From: Aureimonas sp. Leaf427
Lineage (GTDB): Bacteria > Pseudomonadota > Alphaproteobacteria > Rhizobiales > Rhizobiaceae
DNA length: 64,000 bases
Direction: 5' to 3'
Assembly: GCF_001425485.1 (NCBI RefSeq)
Contig: NZ_LMQW01000004.1
Coordinates: 1-64,000 of the forward strand
Positions 18,164-29,632 of the stretch are shown here, one piece after another. Position numbers and translations under genes: made by a program. The notes under the pieces were generated by a model, which searched no databases, was not told where the DNA came from, and saw only the letters and a list, made by a program, of their open reading frames with translations. Numbering within the stretch: position 1 is the first letter of the stretch; every line of letters begins with the position of its first letter.

Positions 18164-19003
18164 ATGCGGATTACCCTTGACCTGGACCTGACAACGCAAG
18201 GTCCGCTCTACCCTCCAAGCGAGGTCATGGACGAAGAAGGCAACTTCATCGTCATTGGCACCATCAACCGCGCCGGTGGCGCTGGTGTTGTGACAACGGA
18301 ATGGGGACACGCGCTCGTGCGGGCGGATAGCGTCGTCCCAGCTTTCGGCGAGCGAGCACCGTACACGATCCTCGAAGAATTTGGGCCGAGTCCTCCGCCG
18401 CATATTGGGAACAAGATACTTCATACGCTGCCCCTTCCGCTGCCATGCTCGAACTATCCGATGCTTTTCGCGCCTGAACAGTATCCAGCCGCCAATCAGG
18501 AACATCACCCGAGCTACGCGTTCCACGAGACGCCCATCCCGGACGCCTCGCCCGAGCACGGTCGAGCCTTGAGCAGTCCGGTCCGGCTGAGAGACTGGAT
18601 GGCGGCAACCGGCCAGTTGAGAGTCCATGTTGCCAGCGACTCTAGATCGGCCGCGTTCGAGGCGGAATTCGCGGGCCTCATCCCCAATTCGCTTTACACG
18701 GTGATGACGCTTCGGGAGCGTGATCTAAACCCGAGCGCGCCTACCCGGCCGGGGCCGCTCGGCATTCCGAATGTCTTCGTGACTGACCGCAATGGCGCTG
18801 GAAGCTTCTACGCGTGCCTGCCAAACCCTTTCCCCCGGCCGGATTCACCTGGCGCGAACCGCGTGGTGAACGTGGTTGTTCTATGGATGAGCTACCAGCT
18901 TAGCCATGGGGGCGCCATTGGCAGATATGGCCTCGGAGGAGATATCCATGCGCAGTTAAAACTGCGCGCTCCAGCCTTTCACGAATTGCAGACTCAAGCT
19001 TAA
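18164..19003 (+). CDS. Hypothetical protein of the AfsA operon
   Basis: This 279-residue protein is not recognised. It begins MRITLDLDLTTQGPLYPPSE and has no clear signal peptide or membrane segment. The C-terminal half (AEFAGLIPNSLYTVMTLRER, then GIPNVFVTDRNGAGSFYACLP) looks like a beta-sandwich. A conserved look of Pro-, Gly- and His-rich loops suggests a soluble enzyme or binding protein. It sits 62 bp after the AfsA-like gene and 9 bp before the tautomerase gene, so it is almost certainly part of the same operon. Confidence 0.65.
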   Translation: MRITLDLDLTTQGPLYPPSEVMDEEGNFIVIGTINRAGGAGVVTTEWGHALVRADSVVPAFGERAPYTILEEFGPSPPPHIGNKILHTLPLPLPCSNYPMLFAPEQYPAANQEHHPSYAFHETPIPDASPEHGRALSSPVRLRDWMAATGQLRVHVASDSRSAAFEAEFAGLIPNSLYTVMTLRERDLNPSAPTRPGPLGIPNVFVTDRNGAGSFYACLPNPFPRPDSPGANRVVNVVVLWMSYQLSHGGAIGRYGLGGDIHAQLKLRAPAFHELQTQA

Positions 19004-19012
19004 GGAAAAGCC

Positions 19013-19246
19013 ATGCCCGTCGTACAGATTGCTACTTTTGAAATGAAAAGCCAAGAAAAGGCAGAGGAACTTCTTCTGGAGGTAACAGCAACCGTGCATC
19101 GCGTCACCGGTATCCCTCTAGACAAAATCAGTGTCTACTTAACAGAGATCGTCCCCGCTCGCTGGGCGGATGCTGGCATTGTAGGTAGCTCCCCTGACTT
19201 TGCGCTAAAAAGTCGTCGCAAGAGCTATGAAGAAGGGCAGCAGTGA
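19013..19246 (+). CDS. 4-oxalocrotonate tautomerase-like protein
   Basis: This 77-residue protein begins Met-Pro-Val-Val, so removal of Met would expose the catalytic Pro-1 of the tautomerase superfamily. The pattern PVVQIATFEMKSQEKAEELL, followed by TGIPLDKISVYLTEIVPARW, matches small 4-OT-like subunits. Family enzymes interconvert keto and enol forms or hydrate unsaturated acids. Here a role in isomerising a butenolide-like intermediate is conceivable. It overlaps the HAD gene by 4 bp. Confidence 0.8.
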   Translation: MPVVQIATFEMKSQEKAEELLLEVTATVHRVTGIPLDKISVYLTEIVPARWADAGIVGSSPDFALKSRRKSYEEGQQ

Positions 19247-19914
19247 TGCAAACCCCTGCGTATGCCTTCTTCGATGTCGACGATACCATCCTAAAAACGA
19301 AGAGTATGTTTTCCTTCTTCGAATATTGGTGCAAGTCCTGTAAAAATGATATTGATACTCTTGCTAGCTTCAATAAACACTTCGATGAGGCGAGATCCAA
19401 TGGTGCGTCACGCGAGTTAATGAATCGAGATTATTATCGCTTCTATGCCGGGACGGCACCTAAAGAAGTAGAAAAAGCAGGAAAATTATGGGCGAATTCA
19501 GTCATTGAAAATGATCTTATTTTTATTGAAACAACCAGCCTTATGAAGGAATTGTCTGATCGGGGTATATGTCCAGTCTTCGTATCAGGCTCATTTAGCG
19601 CGGTTTTACAGCCAATTGCTAACCATTTGGGTGTCACCTACATCTTATCAACCCAAATGAAAATTAGGTCTGACGGTCGTTACAGCGGAGACATCTCAGA
19701 TCCTCAGACGATCGGTGTTGGCAAAGCAGTCGCCATTAAGCAGTTTCTGACTCGGTATGGCAGTGCGGCTGCAGCATGTTGGGCCTTGGGTGACGACGTG
19801 TCCGATGTCCCTATGCTCGAATGTGTCGGCCATCCGGTAGCAGTAGGATCAAACCCAAAATTGTTGGAACTTGCTCGCGAGCGTTGTTGGGACATACTTT
19901 CTTTGAGGGAATAG
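19243..19914 (+). CDS. HAD-IB family phosphatase
   Basis: This 223-residue protein has all HAD motifs: FFDVDDTIL (nucleophile Asp), FVSGSFSAVL (motif II Ser), the Lys in GVGKAVAIKQF (motif III) and LGDDVSDVPML (motif IV). Length and motifs agree with the SerB/CicA-like IB group that hydrolyses small phosphomonoesters. The codon and base usage is visibly richer in A and T than the flanking ICE genes, suggesting a separate origin. In the AfsA context it could remove the phosphate from a butenolide phosphate, as the HAD-like MmfP is thought to do in methylenomycin furan synthesis. Confidence 0.88.
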   Translation: MMQTPAYAFFDVDDTILKTKSMFSFFEYWCKSCKNDIDTLASFNKHFDEARSNGASRELMNRDYYRFYAGTAPKEVEKAGKLWANSVIENDLIFIETTSLMKELSDRGICPVFVSGSFSAVLQPIANHLGVTYILSTQMKIRSDGRYSGDISDPQTIGVGKAVAIKQFLTRYGSAAAACWALGDDVSDVPMLECVGHPVAVGSNPKLLELARERCWDILSLRE

Positions 19915-20012
19915 CGGTATGTCTGGGTTGCCGAACACAGAGACGACATAGCAGGGAACAGTCGAGAATTCTATGCGGGAGGCCATGACGATGGAAAGGA
20001 AAGGACCATCGC

Positions 20013-21040
20013 ATGGCTATCCACAAAGAGCTTCTGGACCAACTTATGGCAAGGAGAAACCCGCAAGAGATCTTCGGCCATGACGGGCTTCTCGACGATC
20101 TGAAGAGGGCCTGTCGAAGCGCATTCTGAACGCCGAGCTCGACGAGCATCTTGAATGGGCACGGGCTGACGCTAAGCCGAACCGGCGCAACGGCTCGTCG
20201 AAGACGACGATGCTGACCGACGCCTCGAAGATCGACCTAACCATTCCCCGGGACCGAACCGAGACCTTCGATCCGTAGCTCATCGCTCGTTAGCAGCGCC
20301 GGTTCCCGGACTTCAACGCCAAGTTCGTCTCAATGTAAGTGCGGGGCGTGACGGTCCGTGAGATCCGTGGCCATCTGGAGGGATCTCTACGGCATCGACG
20401 TCTCGCCCGACCTCATCTCAACGGTCGCCGACGCGGTGCTGGGCAAGGTGGCCGAATGGCAGAACCGCCGGCGCGATGTCTGCTGTCAGCTCATCTTCTT
20501 CAACGCCATTCGCGTAAAGTTTGCGACGAGGGGTTCGTGCGCAGCAAGGCCGTCTACATCGCGCTCGGCATCCTGCCGGACGGGACCAAACGGAAGGCGC
20601 CAAGTTCTGGCTGCACGTCATGAACGAGTTGAAGAACCGCAGTGTCGCAGGCATCCCAATTGCCGTGATCGATGGGCTAAAAAGCTTTCTTGAGGCGATC
20701 AACGCCACATTCCCCGAGACGGTCGTCCAGACCTGCGTCGTCCATCTCATCCGCCATTTGCTCGAGTTCGTCTCCTGGGAGGACCGCACGGCCGTCGTGC
20801 CGGCGCTTCGGGCGATCTACCGGGTTCGGGACGCGGGGAAGCGGGCGTGAAGACGCTGGAAGCGTTCGAAGCGAGCGACTAGGGCCAGCGCTACTTTGCG
20901 ATCGCGCTGAGTGGAGGCGGCACTGGACCCAGGTCGTGTCGTTCTTAGCCTACCTCAAAGGCGTTCGTCGGATCATCTACACCATGAATGCCATCGAGGC
21001 GCTGAGCGCCAGATCTTTGAATCATGCCACCACAAAAGGC
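20013..21040 (+). pseudogene. Decayed IS256-family (mutator-type) transposase
   Basis: Pieces of an IS256-family transposase run in order but in shifting frames. They include an N-terminal HKELLDQLM with LSKRILNAELDEHLEWARAD, then LTIPRDRTETFDP before a TAG near 20276. Further pieces are LYGIDVSPDLISTVADAVLG, the DDE-region IPIAVIDGLKSFLEAINATF with VVQTCVVHLIRHLLEFVSW, and the late YLKGVRRIIYTMNAIEAL. Several in-frame stops, frameshifts and internal losses make it inactive. The 3' end is cut off where the convergent integrase gene begins to overlap, and no inverted repeats are visible. Confidence 0.85.
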
Positions 21041-22341
21041 GGCGTGAATGTATTTGCCTTCGGGCTCGACGAAGTAGCGTCGAACCTGATCGACGTCAGC
21101 TTTGCCGCCCCCTCTGCCAGTAATTTCTCGATCTCGCCCGATGTTCTGTCGCACGCCAGCTTCAATGCCTCGTCGATGTGGATGTAGTCCTGAGTGACCG
21201 ATTGCGATGCATGACCGAGCATCGCGCGAATGGTCAGCTCCGAGAAGCCAAGCTCGCCGGCCATGCTACCGAACGTATGGCGAAGAGTATGCGGAGTGAC
21301 TTCGGTGATCCCGGCCAGTTTGCAGACACGCGCCAGACAAACCCTCACGGCGGTGTAGGGACCGTCACCCACCTCTGATGGAAACACGTGGGGATTCCCC
21401 TCGACAATCGGCTGTTCGCTGATGACTTGGGACGCGGCTCGCCCGACGACCCGTAGTTGCGCACCGCCCTTGGTATCCGGAAACGCTACGTATCCACCGC
21501 TCGCATTCAGCCAACTGCGCCGCATTCCTTGCGCTTCTTCACGCCGATATCCCGTCAGCAGAAGTAAGCGAATGACACCCAGCGCGGTTTGGTTTTCACC
21601 ATGGCGTTCCGCATGAGCCAGCGCTGTGCCCAACGCTTTGATCTCCACGACGCTGAGGCGGCGGGTCCGCTTCTGAGTTGCCAGCTTCTTGGCACCCTTT
21701 GTGGGATGATCTTCGACAAGCCCCTTATGTTTGGCGTGTCCGATGATCGCCTGAAGCGTACCGAGGCACCGTCCCGCCACGCCAGCGCCACCCGATGCTT
21801 TGCCGCCGCGTCCACCACTGCGAGGCTTGGCGGTCTTGCCGTTACGGACGTCCGTCTGCATCTGTTCGACGTCGGAGATCGTCAGGTGGCGGACCTGACG
21901 CTTCCCCAGCAAGGGCTTGATGTGCGTTTTGATACGGCTCTCATCCATGTCGAGCGAAGACGCCTTGATGGGGCGGTTCTTTCGGCCGAGAATGTTTCCG
22001 GCGCGAGCTTCCATCAGATACCAGTCGCACATATCGGCGACGGTGATACCGGACCGAGCTTCCTGGCTTTCTTTCCCGGGATCCTTTCCCGTTGCGACTT
22101 GGCCGAGCTTACTTGTTGCCAGCGTGCGGGCCTGTTCAAGTGTCAGGACACCGTACCGGCCAAGATTGATCCGCCGCTTAATGCCTTCAACGTTGCGGTA
22201 CTGAACGACGAACGTCTTCAAGCCGGAGGGGAGCATCCGAACGCCAAATCCCCGGATCTCGCTATCCCAATATACAACCTGCTTCTCCGCAGGGGGTTGG
22301 AAAGCGTCGATCGCTCTCTTGGTCAGCTTCATGGTTGGCAT
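21022..22341 (-). CDS. int: Tyrosine-type site-specific integrase
   Basis: This 439-residue integrase starts with an Arm-DNA-binding domain (MKLTKRAIDAFQPP, then YWDSEIRGFGVRMLPSGLKT) of the kind in tRNA-targeting elements. A SAM-like core-binding domain follows, then the catalytic domain with Arg in LLTGYRREEAQG, HTLRHTFGSMAGELG (His-x-x-Arg) and LGHASQSVTQDYIHID (His and nucleophile Tyr). ATG at 22341 is chosen for its GAGGAGG ribosome site. It reads away from the tRNA-Gly fragment 180 bp upstream, the standard layout at the end of an integrative element, and should catalyse insertion and excision. Confidence 0.93.
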   Translation of the reverse strand: MPTMKLTKRAIDAFQPPAEKQVVYWDSEIRGFGVRMLPSGLKTFVVQYRNVEGIKRRINLGRYGVLTLEQARTLATSKLGQVATGKDPGKESQEARSGITVADMCDWYLMEARAGNILGRKNRPIKASSLDMDESRIKTHIKPLLGKRQVRHLTISDVEQMQTDVRNGKTAKPRSGGRGGKASGGAGVAGRCLGTLQAIIGHAKHKGLVEDHPTKGAKKLATQKRTRRLSVVEIKALGTALAHAERHGENQTALGVIRLLLLTGYRREEAQGMRRSWLNASGGYVAFPDTKGGAQLRVVGRAASQVISEQPIVEGNPHVFPSEVGDGPYTAVRVCLARVCKLAGITEVTPHTLRHTFGSMAGELGFSELTIRAMLGHASQSVTQDYIHIDEALKLACDRTSGEIEKLLAEGAAKLTSIRFDATSSSPKANTFTPPFVVA

Positions 22342-22521
22342 AGCGGCCTCCTCGCTTGGAGACAAAGCGCGCCATCCGCCGATTGTCTCCAGAATGTCTC
22401 CACGAGGAAGGATCTCGTGGGTTAGGAGGGGATATTCCTTCGCACGCCGATGGTCAATAACATGCTGTTTCGTAGTGCATTTTCGTGCCCTAGCGAGGCC
22501 TAGCGCATCGTGAATGCGAAG

Positions 22522-22566
22522 TTGCCAAGGTTGGGGTCGAGGGTTCGAATCCCTTCGCCCGCTCCA
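22522..22566 (+). repeat. Attachment-site half: 3' fragment of tRNA-Gly(GCC)
   Basis: Positions 22522-22566 reproduce the 3' part of a glycine tRNA: anticodon loop TTGCCAA (anticodon GCC), GGTTCGAATC T-loop, and acceptor end TTCGCCCGCTCCA. The sequence before it does not supply the 5' half, the D-arm or a pairing anticodon stem. It is therefore the displaced 3' end left when an element inserts in a tRNA gene. The fragment points rightward, so the restored complete tRNA should lie at the other end of the element, left of the window. Integration in tRNA-Gly is known for ICEclc-type elements. Confidence 0.85.
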
Positions 22567-22794
22567 ATTTTCCCTTACAATTTGCGATGTAGCGGACAAG
22601 CAATTGTCCGGCTTGGTCCGAAGATGAACTCTTCCGGCGACGCCTTTGCGTCCATCGTATCTCCAGGACAACCGTTGTCTCGGCGTTTGCCGGACACGCT
22701 TGGCGATCCTCGGATCTCCGTAAAAAACTCCCTGAATCATAACGTCGCGAACGACGTCGATCTCGACCAGGCTTGGATAGTCCGACCGACCCTC
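22567..22794. other. Chromosomal junction region, no gene
   Basis: After the tRNA fragment this short stretch leads to the end of the PfkB-type kinase gene. I see no supported gene. The peptide reading across the tRNA fragment on the minus strand (ERAKGFEPSTPTLATS) is the familiar false ORF over a tRNA 3' end. Confidence 0.4.
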
Positions 22795-23735
22795 TCACGA
22801 CATTTCGGAAACCCTGGCTGCGAGCTCTCGTCGATAGGGCGGGTTCGCGCCGGTTTTCGTGCAGGCGAGGCTCGCGGCCCGGGCGGCGAAGCGAAGGGCG
22901 ATCTCGATATCCGCCGGCGACAGATACTCGACGGCAGCCCGATCGAGCGACCCCAGGTCGGAAAGGGCCGTCAGGAAGGCCGCGAAGAAGCTGTCGCCGG
23001 CGCCGATCGTGTCTTCGACCGCGACCGCGACCGCCGGCACATGGGCGGAGGCGGACCGGGTGGCGGCAGCCGCGCCCGCAGCGCCCCGCGTCAGGACGAC
23101 GAGGCGGGCGCCCTTGTCGAGGATGAGGCTGGCGACGGCGTCGAGCGGCGTGTCGGGATAGAGATAGGCGGCGTCCTCGTCGGAAAGGCGGACGATGTCG
23201 CTGAGTTGCGCCATGCGGTCGATCCGTGCCCGATAGGCCGCGGGATCGCGGACGAGGGTCGGCCGGCAGTTCGGATCGAGCGTCACGAGGCAATGGCGCC
23301 GGGCCTTTGCCGCATAGGCCTCGCAGCGCGCGCCTGCGGGATCGCCGATCAGCGTCACGGAGCCGAAGTGAACCGCGGAGACGTCAGCGAAATCCAGCGC
23401 TTGCTCCGAAGGCGCCCAGTGCCGGCTCGCGCTGGCCTGATCGTAGAAGACGTAGCGCGCCGAGCCGCTTTCGAGCGAAACGAGGCCGAGCGTCGATTCC
23501 TCGTCGAGAAAGGTCGCGCGGGAGAGATCCACGCCCTCCGCCGTCAGCGTGTCGCGCAGGATGTCGCCGAGGAAATCGGTCGAGATGCCGCCGACGAAGC
23601 CCGCCGGCGTGCCGAGCCGGGCGAGCGCGACGGCGATGTTGAGGCAGGAGCCGCCCGCCATCGGGCGATAGCTCGGCGGCTCGCCCGGCCGGCGCACCGG
23701 CACCATGTCGATCAGCGCATCGCCGCAGGTGAGGA

Positions 23736-23739
<4 letters not shown>
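22795..23739 (-). CDS. frcK: PfkB-family sugar kinase, FrcK-like
   Basis: This 314-residue ribokinase-fold protein has the N-terminal GGSCLNIAVALARLG and the C-terminal PfkB signature DTIGAGDSFFAAFLTAL with the catalytic Asp. It should phosphorylate a sugar such as fructose in the cytoplasm using ATP. Its start overlaps the ABC ATPase stop by 4 bp, the order frcB-C-A-K known from Sinorhizobium meliloti. The exact sugar is uncertain because the neighbouring divergent operon is not part of the classical fructose system. Confidence 0.8.
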
Positions 23740-24547
<808 letters not shown>

Positions 24548-24551
<4 letters not shown>

Positions 24552-25543
24552 CGCCCCCGCCGATAGAGCTGGTCCACCGCCACCGCGAGGATGACGAGAA
24601 CGCCGGTCACGAGATCCTGCCAGAGCGGATCGATGCCCTGGAGGGTGAGGCCGTTGCGAAGGACGGCGATGATCAGCGTGCCGATCAGCGTTCCGATCAC
24701 GCTGCCGCGCCCGCCGAAGAGGCTGGTGCCGCCGATGACGACCGCCGTGATCGAGTCGAGATTAGCGGTCTGGAGCGCGTTCGGATCGGCGCTTGGAATG
24801 CGCCCGAGCGCGAGCCAGGCGCCGAAGGCGTAGATCACGCCGGCGACGACATAGACGCTGAGGAGCGTGCGCCCGGTCTCGATGCCGACGAGCCGCGCGC
24901 CGGAGGGATTGCTGCCGACGGCATAGACGTGCCGCCCCCACCAGGTCTCGTTCAGCGCGAAGGCGACGGCGGCGTAGAGCGCGAGGACTGCGATCATGCC
25001 GTAGGTGACGCGCGCGCCGCCGATGGTGAAGCCGTTGCCGAAGAAGGCGGCGACGTCGCTCTCGATCGGGAAGGAAGAGCCCATGGACAGAAGCCGCGTC
25101 GCCGCCGTGACGATGCCGAGAAGGCCGAGCGTCACGATGAAGGGCGGCAGCTTCAGCCGGCTGACGAGCCCGCCGGAGACCGCGCCGATGAAGGTCGCGA
25201 CAGCAAAGGCGAGAGCCAGAGCCAGAAAGGGATCGAACCCTTCGGCGAGCGAACGGCCGATGATGATCATGCACAGAACCGCGATGCCGCCGGCGGCCAG
25301 ATCGATGCCGGCCGTCAGGATGACGAGCGTCTGCCCGATCGCGAGCGCGCCGAGGATGACGCTCTGCTGCAGGATGAGCGAGGCGTTGCGCGGCGAGAGA
25401 AACGGTCCGGTCGTCAGCGCGAAGATCGCGCAGAAGACGAGGAGCACGACGAGCGGACCGACGCTCGGAAGCATCAGCGCGCTCTTCCAGAGCGGCTGGC
25501 GCTCGGCCCGGACGCCCGGCGCGAGCTTGGAGGCGGAGGACAT
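24548..25543 (-). CDS. frcC: Sugar ABC transporter permease, FrcC-like
   Basis: This 331-residue CUT2-family permease has eight to ten hydrophobic segments and the cytoplasmic ATPase-contact region VYAVGSNPSGARLVGIETGR. ATG at 25543 (MSSASKLAPGVRAE) is chosen because the first membrane segment follows at about residue 25. It forms the inner-membrane channel for the sugar presented by the binding protein encoded 110 bp upstream. Confidence 0.87.
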
Positions 25544-25653
25544 GGCGGCGATCCCTGTCGCGAAAGGAGGGAGGGGCCGCCGATGCGCGGGAGGGCGCAC
25601 CGGCGGCCGCGCGGGGGCGGGTCGCGGGCGGCGAAGCGCCGCCCGCACAGGCT

Positions 25654-26649
25654 TCAGCCCCAGCAGGCCTTCGCGCCGAAGGCGGTGTCCTTGGAGGGAA
25701 GTTCGGCGAAGGGCTTGTCGGTGATGACCTCCGAGCCGGTGTCGATGAAGCCGGAGGGCTTCGCCCCGCCCTTCGCCGCATCGACGATCGCCTTCACGCC
25801 GAGGGCGGCCATCTTGCGGGGAAACTGCATGACGGTCGCCGCCGTCTTGCCGTCCGCGACGTTCTTGACGCCTGCGCAGCCGCCGTCGATGGCGGTGAGC
25901 ACGATGTCGTTTTCCAGACCCGCCGCCTTGATCGCGGCATAGGCGCCGGCGGCCGCGGTCTCGTTGATCGAATAGACCGCGTTGATGTCGGGATGGGCGG
26001 CGAGGAGGTTCTCCATCGCGGCCTGCGCCTTGTCGGTGGCGCCGTTGGTGAACTGCGCGCCGACGATGGCGGGATCGCCTTCCGCGAGGCCCATGCCCTT
26101 CAGGTAGCCGTCGTGGCGCAGTTCGGAGACGCTGGAGCCCGACGTGCCGTCGAGCATGACGATCTTCGGCGCCTTTCCGCCGAGCGCGAGCCGGGCATAG
26201 GTGCCCTGGTACTCGCCGGCCTTGAAATTGTCCGTCGCCATCGTCGCGTCCACGGCCTCCGGCGGCTCGGTCGGCGTGTCCAGCGCGATGACGATGATGC
26301 CCTTGTCGCGGGCCTCCTTCACCGCCGAGAGAATCGCGGTCGAGTTCGAGGGCGTGATCATGATGCCCTTGGCGCCGAGGCTGATCAGGTTCTCGATCGC
26401 GGCGACCTGGCTTTCCGTGTCGCCGTCGAACTTGCCGGTCGAGGCGACGAGCTTCACGCCGAGCTTGCCCGCCTCCTCCGTCGCGGCCTCGCGCATCTTC
26501 ACGAAGAACGGGATCGTGTCGGTCTTGGTGATGAGGCCGACGACCATCTCCTCGGCGCGTGCGGACGAGGCTGCGCCGGAGACGGCGGCACTGAGGATCA
26601 GAGCGCCTGCGACGCCCTGCGCCAGACGGGAAAACTCTCTGCAATTCAT
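25654..26649 (-). CDS. frcB: Sugar ABC transporter substrate-binding protein, FrcB-like
   Basis: This 331-residue periplasmic-binding protein of the ribose/galactose type has a signal peptide ending near ASSARAEEM. Typical elements are GLITKTDTIPFFVKM, ARDKGIIVIALDTPTEPPEA and VYSINETAAAGAYAAIKAAG. It presents a monosaccharide or related polyol to the permease. The ribosome site GGAGGTGAACC precedes the ATG. It is the first gene of the frc-like operon, opposite to the E1 gene, with two palindromes in the shared promoter region. Confidence 0.87.
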   Translation of the reverse strand: MNCREFSRLAQGVAGALILSAAVSGAASSARAEEMVVGLITKTDTIPFFVKMREAATEEAGKLGVKLVASTGKFDGDTESQVAAIENLISLGAKGIMITPSNSTAILSAVKEARDKGIIVIALDTPTEPPEAVDATMATDNFKAGEYQGTYARLALGGKAPKIVMLDGTSGSSVSELRHDGYLKGMGLAEGDPAIVGAQFTNGATDKAQAAMENLLAAHPDINAVYSINETAAAGAYAAIKAAGLENDIVLTAIDGGCAGVKNVADGKTAATVMQFPRKMAALGVKAIVDAAKGGAKPSGFIDTGSEVITDKPFAELPSKDTAFGAKACWG

Positions 26650-26752
26650 GGTTCACCTCCCAGTGGTTGACCGCTCCGCACGAGGCTCCCTCCCGAGGAT
26701 TGCCATGGACCGGTGCCGAATTGATGGGCTGGAACGCGCCTTGCTGTCAACG

Positions 26753-26780
26753 ACATTTGCGTTTACCGTTTGCCAAATGT
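26753..26780. promoter_or_regulatory. Palindromic operator 1 in the frcB/E1 divergent promoter
   Basis: The stretch begins ACATTTGCG and ends CCAAATGT, an inverted ACATTTG/CAAATGT pair 28 bp long. It shares ACATTTGCGTTT with the second palindrome 69 bp to the right. A likely binding protein is the SorC-family regulator encoded downstream in the E1 operon (inference). Confidence 0.6.
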
Positions 26781-26821
26781 TGCTGCGATGCGGAACTGAT
26801 AAATCGACAGCCACAGCGTTG

Positions 26822-26849
26822 ACATTTGCGTTTTACGAAAACCATATGT
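26822..26849. promoter_or_regulatory. Palindromic operator 2 in the frcB/E1 divergent promoter
   Basis: The stretch begins ACATTTGCGTTTT and ends AAAACCATATGT, so GTTTT/AAAAC and ACAT/ATGT pair around ACG. It has the same length and left half as operator 1. Lying just before the E1 gene, it may serve that promoter while operator 1 serves frcB. Confidence 0.6.
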
Positions 26850-26906
26850 GAAAAAGAGCGGGCCGGTCAGGCCTGCCGCCCTCTGCCTGTCCTTGGGAGT
26901 GACGTC

Positions 26907-29372
<2,466 letters not shown>

Positions 29373-29395
29373 AAACCATCCGAGAAAGCCAGACC

Positions 29396-29632
29396 ATGGA
29401 CCACAAAATCCTCATGCCGCAGCTCGGAAACGAGATCGAGGAAGCGCAGATCGACGGCTGGTTGAAGGCCGTCGGCGACTTCGTCGAGAAGGGCGAGCAG
29501 ATCGTCACGGTGACGACGCCGAAGGTCACGATCGAGATCGAGGCGCCGGTCTCCGGCACGTTGACGGAGATCCTCGTCGAGGCCGACGACCTCGCCGCCG
29601 TCGGCGACACGCTGGGCGTCATCTCGGCATGA
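29396..29632 (+). CDS. Free-standing lipoyl carrier protein
   Basis: This 78-residue protein is a complete biotinyl/lipoyl domain: ILMPQLGNEIEEAQIDGWL, then the modified lysine (about residue 43) in VTVTTPKVTIEIEAPVSGTL. It corresponds to the N-terminal domain of AcoC-type E2 but lacks any subunit-binding or catalytic domain. It follows the E1 gene by 23 bp and overlaps the hydrolase gene by 4 bp. It should carry the acyl group made by E1. Confidence 0.88.
   Translation: MDHKILMPQLGNEIEEAQIDGWLKAVGDFVEKGEQIVTVTTPKVTIEIEAPVSGTLTEILVEADDLAAVGDTLGVISA

Noticed and set aside
22490-22566. A complete tRNA gene at the tRNA-Gly sequence
   Set aside because: Only the 3' half is present. The upstream bases cannot form the D-arm or the 5' acceptor strand.
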